A stretch of 64,000 nt of DNA, from positions 1 through 64,000 of the forward strand of contig JACQVR010000116.1 of assembly GCA_016209705.1 (NCBI GenBank). Direction: 5' to 3'. How positions within the stretch are numbered: the stretch's first letter is position 1; every line of letters begins with the position of its first letter. A model generated the notes under the pieces. The model saw nothing but the letters and a program-made list of their open reading frames with translations. It did not search any database and had not been told where the DNA came from. The position numbers were made by a program, and so were the translations under genes. Of this stretch, positions 8,350 to 16,449 are shown piece after piece. The stretch is from Planctomycetota bacterium. GTDB lineage: Bacteria > Planctomycetota > MHYJ01 > JACPRB01.

Positions 8350-9858
8350 ACTCAAAGGCACCGATTGCCCCGCCTGAATCCACATGCGTTCATAACGGAA
8401 CATCCCCCAGAGGGCGGCCAGGGACGCCAGAAGCCCCAGCGAGGAGGCGATCTCGCCCGCCAGCGGCGCGACGACCACCAGAATCAGCGGCGCCGCGATG
8501 CCGACGGCGAGAACGTGGACGAGAAAATCTCCGCGGTGCGCTCCCGCCGTGATGGCGGACGCCGCTTTGGTGACGTGCGCATTGGCGTGCGGCCCGTAGA
8601 GATCCGCCGCCAGCAACGCGGCATGGCATATGAGACCCACGTCGAGCAATACCCAGAAGATCGGCGCCAGGCGCGATCCCTCCTCGAAGGCCGGCGCCAG
8701 GATGGACAGGACGGCGGCGCCCGCCACGATCGCCTGGATGAGCAGATGCGGCAGCAGAAGCTTCGATTCCCAGAAATCGCGTCCCTTGGCCTGATGAAAC
8801 AGGAATGCCGTATAGCCCGCCGTCAAGAGAGATAGCGGCACGGCCGGCCAGAAAAGGATTCTCAAGACTCCGGATGCGCCTGTCAGTCCGGCCAGGAGCC
8901 AAACGGCGGCCGTCGCGCCGAATGCGCCCAGGGTGTAGCCTCCCCACACCAGCCAGGACGTCCAGTTCGGACGAACCATCAGATACCAGAATCGCTCCGG
9001 CCGGCGCAGGTCGAAGACGAGGAGCGCCGCCGTGACGGCGATGAAGACCAGGGCGACCGCCGGCGCCGCGATGGAAAAGAGCGGCAGCGAGGCGGTGCTC
9101 GGAGCCAGGAGTCCGACCGCGGCGGCCACGCACAGGACGCCGGCGGCGATGGACTTGGTCCACAAGTACGACCACACCTTCCAGCCCCACGCCGTCTCGT
9201 GCGCGACGTCGTAGATCTCCCGCACCGGGGCGGCTTCTGGAGACGCCGGAAGAGCATCTTGATGGGCGAACGGATAAGGACCCCTGGCTTTGTCAATATC
9301 CGGATCGATCGTCGCGGGATCGGCGCCGACGTAGAACGTCTTGGGTCGCGTGCCCTGCTCCACTTTGCGAGCCTGAAGCTCGCCGTTGCGCGCCTTGCGC
9401 GCCAGCTCCTGCTGTGGGTCGTCGAGATCGACGACATGGATGGCCTGCACCGGACAGACGACCACGCATGCGGGCTCGAGTCCCTTGTCGATTCGATGGG
9501 CGCAGACGTGGCACTTCGCCGCGGTGTGCGTTTCGGGATCGATGTAGAGAGCGTCGTAGGGGCATGCTTGCATGCACGACTTGCATCCGATGCAGGTGTC
9601 GCGGTCGAAATCCACGATGCCGTCCGGCCGGCGGAAGAGCGCCCGGGTCGGGCAGATGGCGACGCAGGGCGCGTCGTCGCAATGATTACCGCGCAGGACG
9701 GCGAAGTGGCGCCGGACGTCCGGGAACTCGCCCTTTTCGATGTACTTCACCCAGGTGCGGAACGCGCCCAGCGGCACCTGGTTTTCCGACTTGCAGGCCA
9801 CGGTGCAGGCATGGCACGCGATGCAGGTGGTCTGGTCGAGGACGAAGCCCAAACGCAT
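8347..9858 (-). CDS. NrfC-NrfD-type fusion: ferredoxin subunit plus membrane quinone-interacting subunit
   Basis: The 503-residue protein joins two subunits that are usually separate. Residues 1 to about 185 form an NrfC/PsrB-like domain with four Fe-S binding segments (CIACHACTVAC, CDDAPCVAIC, CIGCKSCMQAC and CHVCAHRI...CVVVC). Residues from about 230 onward contain eight or more hydrophobic helices of the NrfD/PsrC type. It would pass electrons between the quinone pool and the molybdoenzyme encoded downstream. The second segment reads GNHCDDAPC, so Gly57 occupies the place of the usual first Cys and only 15 of the 16 expected ligands are present. A TAAGAT hexamer ends 8 nt before the ATG. 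Confidence 0.9.
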   Translation of the reverse strand: MRLGFVLDQTTCIACHACTVACKSENQVPLGAFRTWVKYIEKGEFPDVRRHFAVLRGNHCDDAPCVAICPTRALFRRPDGIVDFDRDTCIGCKSCMQACPYDALYIDPETHTAAKCHVCAHRIDKGLEPACVVVCPVQAIHVVDLDDPQQELARKARNGELQARKVEQGTRPKTFYVGADPATIDPDIDKARGPYPFAHQDALPASPEAAPVREIYDVAHETAWGWKVWSYLWTKSIAAGVLCVAAAVGLLAPSTASLPLFSIAAPAVALVFIAVTAALLVFDLRRPERFWYLMVRPNWTSWLVWGGYTLGAFGATAAVWLLAGLTGASGVLRILFWPAVPLSLLTAGYTAFLFHQAKGRDFWESKLLLPHLLIQAIVAGAAVLSILAPAFEEGSRLAPIFWVLLDVGLICHAALLAADLYGPHANAHVTKAASAITAGAHRGDFLVHVLAVGIAAPLILVVVAPLAGEIASSLGLLASLAALWGMFRYERMWIQAGQSVPLS

Positions 9859-9866
9859 GGCGAACC

Positions 9867-9872
9867 ATCTTA
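9867..9872 (-). promoter_or_regulatory. -10 hexamer TAAGAT for the NrfC-NrfD fusion gene
   Basis: TAAGAT lies 8 nt before the ATG at 9858, predicting a leaderless or near-leaderless mRNA. A weak TTCCGC sits 17 nt upstream. Confidence 0.4.
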
Positions 9873-9902
9873 GGATTCCCGATCGATCGGCGGAACTCTT
9901 TT

Positions 9903-10112
9903 GTGGAGATGGGGAGATGCGGGGAGATGGGGAGATGCGGGGAGATAGGGAGATGCGGGGGGATAGGGAGATGCCGGGAGATGAGGAGATGGGGAGATCG
10001 ACGAGAGGGAAGACGAAGACATCGGAGAAGCCGCTTCTTCATATCAATCTCCACGATCTCCCTATCTCCGCAAAGATCTCCCCATCTCCTCGCGTCTCCA
10101 AATCTCCCAAGA
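9903..10112. repeat. Large GGAGAT-type repeat palindrome
   Basis: The left arm (about 9903-9994) holds about eleven degenerate GGGGAGATG/GGGAGATAG units spaced 8-10 nt apart. The right arm (about 10047-10110) holds the inverted ATCTCC units. The roughly 55-nt centre contains a small palindrome around AGAAGCCGCTTCT. The whole intergenic gap 9873-10169 is occupied by this structure, apart from an AT-rich stretch (TATATA, 10138-10143) that may be the promoter of the gene to the right. Confidence 0.88.
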
Positions 10113-10169
10113 TTCGGCTTGATTCATGCGTCTAGGATATATACCATCCGACCCAACGAGAGCGACACT

Positions 10170-11306
10170 ATGAGAAAGACGGCCTCCACCGCAGTTCTCG
10201 CCTTCGCGGCGATCTGGGCGATCGCCGGATCCGCCGAAGCGCAGGTTCACCGGCGCTGGAAGCTCGATTACACCCATGAAAAGCCGCGGGTCTATACGTA
10301 CCGCAACTCGACGGGCGAGCTCGAAAACTACTGGTTCCTCGTCTATACGATCAGGAACAACACGGATCAGATCATTCCGATCCTGATCGACCACATGATG
10401 TACACGGAAACGGGCAAGGAGCTCCAGACCGACTACCGGAAGGTCGATCCGGACCGGGCGAAGGAAGTGGCCGAGAATCCGAGGCAATACGAACCGCTCA
10501 AGTTCGGCAAGTTCACCTCCAACGTCATCCTGCCGCCGGAAGTGGAATACAAGCTGATCGAGTACCATGCCAAGCTGGGCAATCGGTCCGACGGGATCAT
10601 TCGCGAGTCGATCGAGGAGCTCAAGCAAGGGGATGAGAAAGGCAACCGCTGGTACCTCAATCCGCGGGAAATGCGGATGCAGCGTTTCATCCGGCCCGGG
10701 CAAGCGTTTCACGGCGTGGCGATCTTCAAGGGCATCGATCCCCGGGCCAGGATTCTGGAAGTGCACATCTCTGGCTTGTGGGACGTGATGCGGGTCGAGC
10801 AATACTTCGCCGAAACGGACGAGCTCGACGACATCACGATCGTGTATGAAAACCGCGTGCTGAAGTACAGCTACGACTTCAAAGGCGACGAGTTCGAGCG
10901 CGAGCGCGACTTCCTGGCGCTGCGGCGATCGCCGGAATGGGTGATCAAGCACATCGGACCGGTCGCGTCGAAGACCACGATCGACACGTTGATAGCCACG
11001 CTCTTGAAGGTGCTCAACCGCTGGAGCGAGCTGGTCCGCCAGAGCGAGACGCCGCAGAAGGTCGAAGCGGAGATCGCCGAGTTCAATTTGACGCCGGACG
11101 ACTTCGTGGTCAGCGCACGCGTGGTGCAGATGGCGTTGGGTCGGGATTTCGGCTATGACGTGGAAAAGTCGCTCATGGACAACCAGACGGCGGTGTGGCG
11201 GATGCACGAGTGGTGGGTGACGCACAAGAACAAGCTGGCGTTCAACGAAATCACCGGCCGCTTCGAGGTGCACGAGGAGATCCTGCCGGGGACGCAGAAG
11301 GATTGA
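10170..11306 (+). CDS. Secreted protein of unknown function
   Basis: A 378-residue product with a clear Sec signal peptide (RKTASTAVLAFAAIWAIAGSAEA, cleavage after AEA near residue 25). The mature part is polar and rich in charged and aromatic residues, with no repeats or membrane segments. A segment near residues 55-75 (YTIRNNTDQIIPILIDHM) reads like a beta-rich domain of envelope proteins, but no family is recognised. The start follows GAGAG at about 7 nt and begins exactly at the signal peptide; upstream in-frame sequence belongs to the repeat. It stands alone between repeat tracts. Confidence 0.78.
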   Translation: MRKTASTAVLAFAAIWAIAGSAEAQVHRRWKLDYTHEKPRVYTYRNSTGELENYWFLVYTIRNNTDQIIPILIDHMMYTETGKELQTDYRKVDPDRAKEVAENPRQYEPLKFGKFTSNVILPPEVEYKLIEYHAKLGNRSDGIIRESIEELKQGDEKGNRWYLNPREMRMQRFIRPGQAFHGVAIFKGIDPRARILEVHISGLWDVMRVEQYFAETDELDDITIVYENRVLKYSYDFKGDEFERERDFLALRRSPEWVIKHIGPVASKTTIDTLIATLLKVLNRWSELVRQSETPQKVEAEIAEFNLTPDDFVVSARVVQMALGRDFGYDVEKSLMDNQTAVWRMHEWWVTHKNKLAFNEITGRFEVHEEILPGTQKD

Positions 11307-11315
11307 ACCCGCGGG

Positions 11316-11357
11316 TGAGGCGAATCACGAAGTACGAATTGCGAATTACGAAGCCCG
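11316..11357. repeat. ACGAATT-type heptamer repeats, left copy
   Basis: Degenerate units CGAATCA/CGAAGTA/CGAATTG/CGAATTA/CGAAGCC in tandem. It lies immediately downstream of the nucleotidyltransferase gene, which has a same-orientation copy of the same family on its other side (12006-12056). Confidence 0.8.
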
Positions 11358-11359
11358 AA

Positions 11360-11998
11360 TCACGCAAAGAAGGATTCGAACTCCGCCAGCAAGTCGGGCC
11401 GATGCTTCTTGAGCACGGCCCGCACGCCTTGCCGAGAAGCCTTCCCCGTTTCGATTAGCCTTAACACATCCTGCCGATCCTGATCGCCTTGAGGGCTTCC
11501 TTTGCGTTCACTGAACGCCTTGACCTTCATGGCGGCCAGGTGATTCGGCTTGACGATCCGAAGCTTCCATCGCTTGAACGGACGAGCTTCCGTATTTCGC
11601 AGAGCATCCTGGTCCAGCGGACTTCGCGCCAATCGGACGTCCAAGCCCAACTTGAAGCGTTCGAACCGGAAGAGGTAGGTGTCCTCCACGGAACCTGCCG
11701 AATCGGCTCCTTCACGAACCAGGAATCGGCGCATCTCGGTCCAATGTTTCGGATCGATCATGACATCGAAATCGAGCGTCGGGCGCTGGCGAACATAGGC
11801 TCGTACGCCGAGCCCGCCGATGAGGGCGTGATTCTTTCCTTGAAGAAACTCCGCCAGCCGCTCGATGAACGGTCCCGAATCCCCTTCCTCGCGCATTCGC
11901 TCCTCCGCCTCTCCGGAGAGCTCATCGGCCAGGTCCAGGAGCGGATGGCGTCCCATCTCGATGAGCGTGGCCTCCAGGTCGGCGGATGAGCGTTTCAT
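11360..11998 (-). CDS. Nucleotidyltransferase-fold protein (AbiEii/MNT-like)
   Basis: The 212-residue product has the minimal nucleotidyltransferase signature: ALIGGLGVRAYVRQRP (Gly61-Gly62) followed by TLDFDVMI with Asp76 and Asp78, and a later basic-hydrophobic segment with WKLRIVKPNHLAAMKVKA. This arrangement is seen in AbiEii-type toxins and DUF6036-like proteins, which act on nucleotides or tRNA. No partner antitoxin gene is adjacent. The gene is flanked on both sides by direct ACGAATT repeats, suggesting a cassette. A TATGCT hexamer ends 6 nt before the ATG. Confidence 0.78.
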   Translation of the reverse strand: MKRSSADLEATLIEMGRHPLLDLADELSGEAEERMREEGDSGPFIERLAEFLQGKNHALIGGLGVRAYVRQRPTLDFDVMIDPKHWTEMRRFLVREGADSAGSVEDTYLFRFERFKLGLDVRLARSPLDQDALRNTEARPFKRWKLRIVKPNHLAAMKVKAFSERKGSPQGDQDRQDVLRLIETGKASRQGVRAVLKKHRPDLLAEFESFFA

Positions 11999-12004
11999 TC
12001 AATC

Positions 12005-12010
12005 AGCATA
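12005..12010 (-). promoter_or_regulatory. -10-like hexamer TATGCT for the nucleotidyltransferase gene
   Basis: TATGCT ends 6 nt before the ATG at 11998. No good -35 is seen because the upstream sequence is repeat. It fits the leaderless pattern of this window. Confidence 0.3.
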
Positions 12011-12056
12011 CCACGAAGCGCGAAGTACGAATCACGAATTACGAATCACGAACGGC
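12006..12056. repeat. ACGAATT-type heptamer repeats, right copy
   Basis: Tandem CGAAGTA/CGAATCA/CGAATTA/CGAATCA units in the same orientation as the 11316-11357 tract. The tract contains the TGA stop (12046-12048) of the degraded surface-protein gene. Confidence 0.82.
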
Positions 12057-12958
12057 GAAGACGGCGGGCAAACCCGAGGAGCGCCAGCGCGCCGAGCAGA
12101 TCCAGTCCGATGGATCCGCAACTGCCTTTACCTGAACCCGTCCCGCCTTCCGGACCGCCTTCTGAAGGAGGGGGAAGCACCGGAACTACCCCGTCGCTGA
12201 CGGTCGCGGCCGACGTGAAACCGACTTGGCTCGTGGCTCGGACGCTGACGTAGTAGAAGTTCCCGATGTGCAGGTTCAGTGTGCTGTTCGAGGCGGCGGT
12301 GGCCAAGCCCACGTCCGTCCAGCCCTGAACGTCCGTTGCACCCGGAGTCGTGCCGATGGCCCATTCGTACGCGGCGATCGGGCTCCACTCATCGCCGAAT
12401 CCATACCAGTTGGCTTCAAGGGTCGATCGAGAGGTCTGCTCGTCAATGTCTTCGCCGGGCCCGTCGTTGACGAATCCGGGAGTAGGCGGCAGCCCATGGA
12501 TGACGGTGACGTCGTCGATGGTCGTCGGAGTGCTCGGATCCTCCGCGCCCGTGTCATCCAGCGTCAGGCGCAACCAGACATATCGGAGCGAAGGGCCGTT
12601 GCCTGTAAGCTCGATGGGCTCCCCCAAAGGTGGATCGTCAATAACGGATACGGGTCCCAATGCGGATCGAGTATTGCGATTTCCTTGCATGTCGAATTCG
12701 TCGATCGTCATCGAGCGCCAATCGAAGCCAGACGTAACGCGCGACGCCGTCAATCGGGATGTGGCTGTCCACCGGAACGGTCTCGGCGGTGATTTCGTCG
12801 GAAAACGCAGGATCGGCCGCGCCGGCGAGTCGGACCTGCATGCGAATGGCGCCGACGTCCATGTCACTTCCCAGGTCCAACAGGCGCGACCAAATCCCGC
12901 TTCGCGAGACGCTACCTGTTGAGTCGGCGTCATCGCCAACCGTGTCGAGACGCGCCAC
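12046..12958 (-). pseudogene. Frameshifted remnant of a surface protein with C-terminal anchor signal
   Basis: Two reading frames carry successive pieces of one protein. The first (from a GTG at 12958, directly after an in-frame TAG) ends in GVARYVWLRLALDD. The second continues TIDEFDM and repeats the same domain (SLRYVWLRLTLDDTGAEDPS), so a frameshift lies near 12698-12712. The remainder resembles a fibronectin-like region (YEWAIGTTPG ... YYVSVRA) and a Gly/Ser linker. The tail CGSIGLDLLGALALLGFARR plus basic residues is shaped like a MYXO-CTERM/PEP-CTERM-style sorting signal (Cys, hydrophobic helix, Arg cluster). No N-terminal signal peptide is found upstream, so the 5' part is lost. A sequencing error could explain the frameshift but not the missing start. 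Confidence 0.7.
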
Positions 12959-13043
12959 CGGCTAACCGGAACCGCCCGCAGAGCTTGATTTAGCGGGCTT
13001 CATAACGTTTCCTTCCACCGATCCTTGCTGTACTCGGTGTGGC

Positions 13044-14432
13044 TCAGCGCGCCGGCCAGCGGTGCTTGCGCTCCCGCGTCAGCCGCATGACGTGCGCCGC
13101 GTACACCTTCCACTCCCGGTTCCACTCCCGGTTGTGGCCCGCGTACGAGCGATAGAACGCGAGGCGGTCGCCCCACGTGACCGGCGCGCCCAGCGCCGCG
13201 TTGAGCTGCGCCAGGTTGTAAAGCCGCCGCCCCGCCGGGACGGCACGAAAGAACGATACGCGATCCACATCGACGGCGAAAAACTCCAGGGATTCACCGG
13301 GGCGCTCCCGCACAAGCACGTTGTTCGCCTTGAGGTCGTGATGATAGACGCCGTTTCGATGCAGGCCGCGGACGAACCGCGCCAACCGGAAGGCGAACTC
13401 CCGCCGCCGCGACGGAGGCCACGCCGGAAATCGTGATGCGACGTACGCATCCAGCGGCTGCGCATCCGTCAGCCATTCCCCCACGAGCCGGGTCCCGACG
13501 CGCGCCCACAAACGCGGAGTCGCCACGTGCCGCACGTCCAAGGCATGAGCATTCATCCAGATCGCGGCCGCGCGCGGATCCTCCCGCACGAAACGATCCG
13601 AAGCAACCAGCCAGAGCCGGCGCCGCCCGACCGACTTGATTTCATGCAGCGGCTTCGCGTGGATCAGATCCCGCGCCTCGCGAAGCGTCATGGGCCGGCG
13701 AAGCCACGCTCCCCGCTCCGCCTGAAATTGGGTTCCCGTGGCGATGCATCTGGCGGCGCGGCTCGCCGCATACCGCTCGCGCGCCACCTCGTACGCCCGG
13801 CGAACGCGCTCCAAGGACAGCGAGCGATCATAGGCCCGCAAGAAGCGGAGCTGGTCCGTAACGCCGAAAAAAGGTTGCATGGACAGAAGCAGGAATCCGA
13901 GCGCTCGAATCCGCGATTCGAGCGAAATCCGCGACCGCCGCGACGCACGATGCGCGTCGATGATATACAGCGTCGGATGCCCCAGCGATCCGACAAAAAG
14001 GATGTTACCCAGATGAAGGTCGTCATGGCGTACGCCCGCGTCATGAACGCGCCGCACGAATCGGCCGAGCGCGTCCATCAGGCCGACGCGCTCCGCCCGC
14101 GACCAGTGTCGGCCCGCCGCCTCGGCCTTGAGCACCTTGGCGCCGGCGATCTCTTCCGTCGCCAGATACGAGCACCCTTCGCGGACACCGCACGCCACCG
14201 GAATCGGTGCAGCGATGTTCGCCCGGCGAAGATGCTCCAGAACGGCGAACTCATGCGCCGCGCGGTCGGCCAGCAGACGCCTCAGGCGCGCCCAGATACC
14301 GCGATCCTTGAATAGTTTGAGATAAAGCGCGGGTCCCTGCGGAGGCGTGACGCGCCGCACCAGGCGGGCGGCGTTCTCCTTGACGATCTGCGCCGGCCAG
14401 GTTCCGTCCAGCGCCGGTTCGATCGACATCAT
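13044..14432 (-). CDS. Tandem LPS/Kdo kinase-like protein (two WaaP-type kinase domains)
   Basis: The 462-residue product contains two successive kinase-fold domains of the lipopolysaccharide kinase (WaaP/InaA/KdkA) group. Domain 1 has VRHDDLHLGNILF (catalytic Asp near 138) and YIIDAHR. Domain 2 has VYHHDLKANNVLV (near 364-374) and FAVDVDRVSF. Both keep the HxDLxxxN motif and the acidic metal-binding motif, so both may be active. Such enzymes phosphorylate heptose or Kdo of the LPS inner core at the cytoplasmic membrane face. The ATG at 14432 overlaps the stop of the GT9 gene by 4 nt (ATGA), indicating translational coupling. Single-domain kinases are the norm, so the tandem form is unusual. 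Confidence 0.85.
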   Translation of the reverse strand: MMSIEPALDGTWPAQIVKENAARLVRRVTPPQGPALYLKLFKDRGIWARLRRLLADRAAHEFAVLEHLRRANIAAPIPVACGVREGCSYLATEEIAGAKVLKAEAAGRHWSRAERVGLMDALGRFVRRVHDAGVRHDDLHLGNILFVGSLGHPTLYIIDAHRASRRSRISLESRIRALGFLLLSMQPFFGVTDQLRFLRAYDRSLSLERVRRAYEVARERYAASRAARCIATGTQFQAERGAWLRRPMTLREARDLIHAKPLHEIKSVGRRRLWLVASDRFVREDPRAAAIWMNAHALDVRHVATPRLWARVGTRLVGEWLTDAQPLDAYVASRFPAWPPSRRREFAFRLARFVRGLHRNGVYHHDLKANNVLVRERPGESLEFFAVDVDRVSFFRAVPAGRRLYNLAQLNAALGAPVTWGDRLAFYRSYAGHNREWNREWKVYAAHVMRLTRERKHRWPAR

Positions 14433-15469
14433 GCGGATTCCGCCGCCTTGACCGCCGCGTAGGCGTCGTCCACCGTGATGGCCTCCATGCTGCCGAACCC
14501 GCGGCCGTTGGGCTTGAAGACGACGCGGCTGCGGGGATTGTACGGGCCGTAGATGACAGGATCCTTGGGCCCGAAGAGCGCCACGCTGGGAACGCTCACC
14601 GCGCTGGCGAGATGCAAAGGTCCCGAATCCGCGCCGACGAAGAGCCGCGCGCCGCGGATCAGCTCCGCCAGATCCAGGAGCGAGCGCGTTTCCAGCGCGA
14701 CGCGCACCCCCGGTCCCCCCACCCGGGCGATTGCTTCCGCCATTGCGCGCTCGCCGGGCCCCCAGGCCACGACGACCCGCCGCCCGCCGGCCGCGATCCG
14801 CCGCGCCAGCACCGAAAATCGCTCCAGCGGCCAGCGCTTCTTTCTTCCGAATTCGCTCGTGCCCGGATGAACAACGGCGTAGTCGCCGCGCGCCCATCCC
14901 GCTTCTTCCAGGAACGTGTCTACCCGCCGCCGGCTGTCGTCCGACGGCGGCAACGTATAGCGCGGGCGGGACGGAAAGACGCCCAGCGGCCCCAGCAGTG
15001 AAAGAAACTTCTCGACGCGGTTGATGCGCTCCGCCGGGGGGATAACGGGCACGGTGGAGAACATCCAATTCAGTTCATAGCAGTGGCCGCGCGCGAAGCC
15101 GATGCGCACGGGGATCTGGCTTAGCCACGAATGGAGCCCTCCTTTGAGGTTGCCCTGAAAGTCGATCGCCACATCGTATGCGCCGGCTCGGATGTCGGCG
15201 AGATAGGACTTCACTTCCGACCCCAGGCGGCGCCACCGCCACGGCCGCGCGCAATCGCGCTGCCACGTCCGGCGCGAATAGACATGGACCCGATCGATGC
15301 ACGGGTGACCAAGCACGACGTCCCGGCACCGCTCCTCGACGACGAATCCGATCCGCACCCGCGGCAAGGCCTCGCGCAGCGCCGTCACCGACGGCAAGGT
15401 GTTGACCACGTCGCCGATCGCGCTCAACCGGATGAGCAGAATGCCGCGGAGGTCCGCCACCGGAATCAT
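14429..15469 (-). CDS. GT9 family heptosyltransferase (LPS core)
   Basis: A 346-residue ADP-heptose:LPS heptosyltransferase-like protein. The N-terminal domain begins GILLIRLSAIGDVVNTLPSV. The C-terminal Rossmann domain has VVHPGTSEFGRKKRWP and FVGADSGPLHLASAVSVPSVALFGPKDP, which bind the ADP-heptose diphosphate. It probably adds an inner-core heptose to Kdo. It is coupled to the downstream tandem LPS kinase gene. A TATAAA hexamer (15481-15486, minus strand) ends 11 nt before the ATG and may be the -10. The donor and acceptor are inferred from the family. Confidence 0.88.
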   Translation of the reverse strand: MIPVADLRGILLIRLSAIGDVVNTLPSVTALREALPRVRIGFVVEERCRDVVLGHPCIDRVHVYSRRTWQRDCARPWRWRRLGSEVKSYLADIRAGAYDVAIDFQGNLKGGLHSWLSQIPVRIGFARGHCYELNWMFSTVPVIPPAERINRVEKFLSLLGPLGVFPSRPRYTLPPSDDSRRRVDTFLEEAGWARGDYAVVHPGTSEFGRKKRWPLERFSVLARRIAAGGRRVVVAWGPGERAMAEAIARVGGPGVRVALETRSLLDLAELIRGARLFVGADSGPLHLASAVSVPSVALFGPKDPVIYGPYNPRSRVVFKPNGRGFGSMEAITVDDAYAAVKAAESA

Positions 15470-15511
15470 CGGGAAGCGATTTTATAAAAAGAAACGTCCG
15501 ACCAGAATCAA

Positions 15512-15584
15512 GAATCGAGAAAACAGGAGCCAGGAGCCAGAAGTCAGAATAGAACCCAGCATCCAGCATCCAGAATCGCCGTTC
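15512..15584. repeat. CCAGGAG/CCAGCAT heptamer repeats
   Basis: Direct heptamers: CAGGAGC twice, CAGAAGT, CAGAATA, then CCAGCAT twice and CCAGAAT. Unlike most tracts here, there is no obvious inverted arm. It lies in the divergent gap between the GT9 gene and the LPS kinase gene. Confidence 0.75.
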
Positions 15585-15596
15585 GGCACGCCGAAT

Positions 15597-15625
15597 TTGC
15601 CCCTGGGGTCCCGCTGTGTTACGAT
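15597..15625 (+). promoter_or_regulatory. Promoter for the LPS kinase gene
   Basis: TTGCCC (15597-15602), a 17-nt spacer and TACGAT (15620-15625), ending 11 nt before the ATG at 15637. The predicted leader is only a few nucleotides. Confidence 0.45.
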
Positions 15626-15636
15626 CCGCACCGCGC

Positions 15637-16449
15637 ATGGCCTTTCGCTTCGAAGAGTTCGATTCCATCTATTCCGGAACGCACCTGGTATTGGTGCGGC
15701 CCGAATGGCGGCCCTTCATCCTGGAGGACTTGCTGAACGACTTCGGGCGCATTCCGCTGGAAGCGCGGCGAGGATTCACGGGCCGTGTGGAGCATTTCTC
15801 CTATGAACCTCAGGGAGCGCCCGGCCGGATCCTGGTGCGCGAACTCGCCCGCGGCGGCCTGGCGCGCTTCGCGGGGAACATCCATCTCGGCATGAAGCGG
15901 CTCCGGCGCGAGCTCCAGGCGGTTCGCCGGGCGCGTCAGGCGGGACTCAACGTGCCGGAGATCGTCGCCTGTCGGGCCACGCACGCGTTCGGTCCGTTCC
16001 ATCGTTTCACGCTCGTCGTCCGCGAAATCCCGCAGGCGCAGGATCTGCTCATGTTGGCCGGCGGCGCCTCCCCGAGCGAGCGGCGCCACATCATCGAAGG
16101 CGTCGCCGGAGAGGTCCGCCGCATGCACGACGCCGGGTTGTATCACGGCGACCTGAACGTGAAAAACATCCTCATGGCCGGACCGGCGGTTTATTTCATC
16201 GACTTGGACCGGGCCACCGTGCGCATGACGCGCGATCCGCAGCTCGACGCCGCCAACCTGGCCCGACTCAACCGGTCCGTGGAGAAATGGCTCCGGCGCC
16301 GCGTCTCCCGCGTGGACCGCCTGCGGTTCCTGTTCCGGTACGTGAAGGATCGCGAGGAGCTCCGCCGCCTGGCCCGCCGGTGCGCGGCCGGATTATGGTT
16401 CCATCGCGCCTGGTGGGCTGTTACAAAATATTCTCAAAATTTATCGTAA
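15637..16449 (+). CDS. LPS core kinase, Kdo/heptose kinase-like (WaaP family)
   Basis: A 270-residue single-domain kinase of the LPS kinase group. YHGDLNVKNILM is the catalytic loop and FIDLDRATV the metal-binding motif. The N-terminal part (residues about 45-100) has the KdkA-like segment RILVRELARGGLARF. It should phosphorylate an inner-core sugar of LPS at the cytoplasmic face. The last nine residues (VTKYSQNLS) are encoded by a 31-bp intergenic repeat that also supplies the TAA stop, so the native C-terminus may have been altered by the repeat. Confidence 0.85.
   Translation: MAFRFEEFDSIYSGTHLVLVRPEWRPFILEDLLNDFGRIPLEARRGFTGRVEHFSYEPQGAPGRILVRELARGGLARFAGNIHLGMKRLRRELQAVRRARQAGLNVPEIVACRATHAFGPFHRFTLVVREIPQAQDLLMLAGGASPSERRHIIEGVAGEVRRMHDAGLYHGDLNVKNILMAGPAVYFIDLDRATVRMTRDPQLDAANLARLNRSVEKWLRRRVSRVDRLRFLFRYVKDREELRRLARRCAAGLWFHRAWWAVTKYSQNLS

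Noticed and set aside
9903-10112. Possible CRISPR array
   Set aside because: Units are 8-10 bp, degenerate and without unique spacers; arms are inverted and no cas genes are present.
14433-15068. N-terminal extension of the tandem LPS kinase reading into the GT9 gene
   Set aside because: The extension is out-of-frame GT9 sequence. An ATGA overlap start at 14432 fits both genes.
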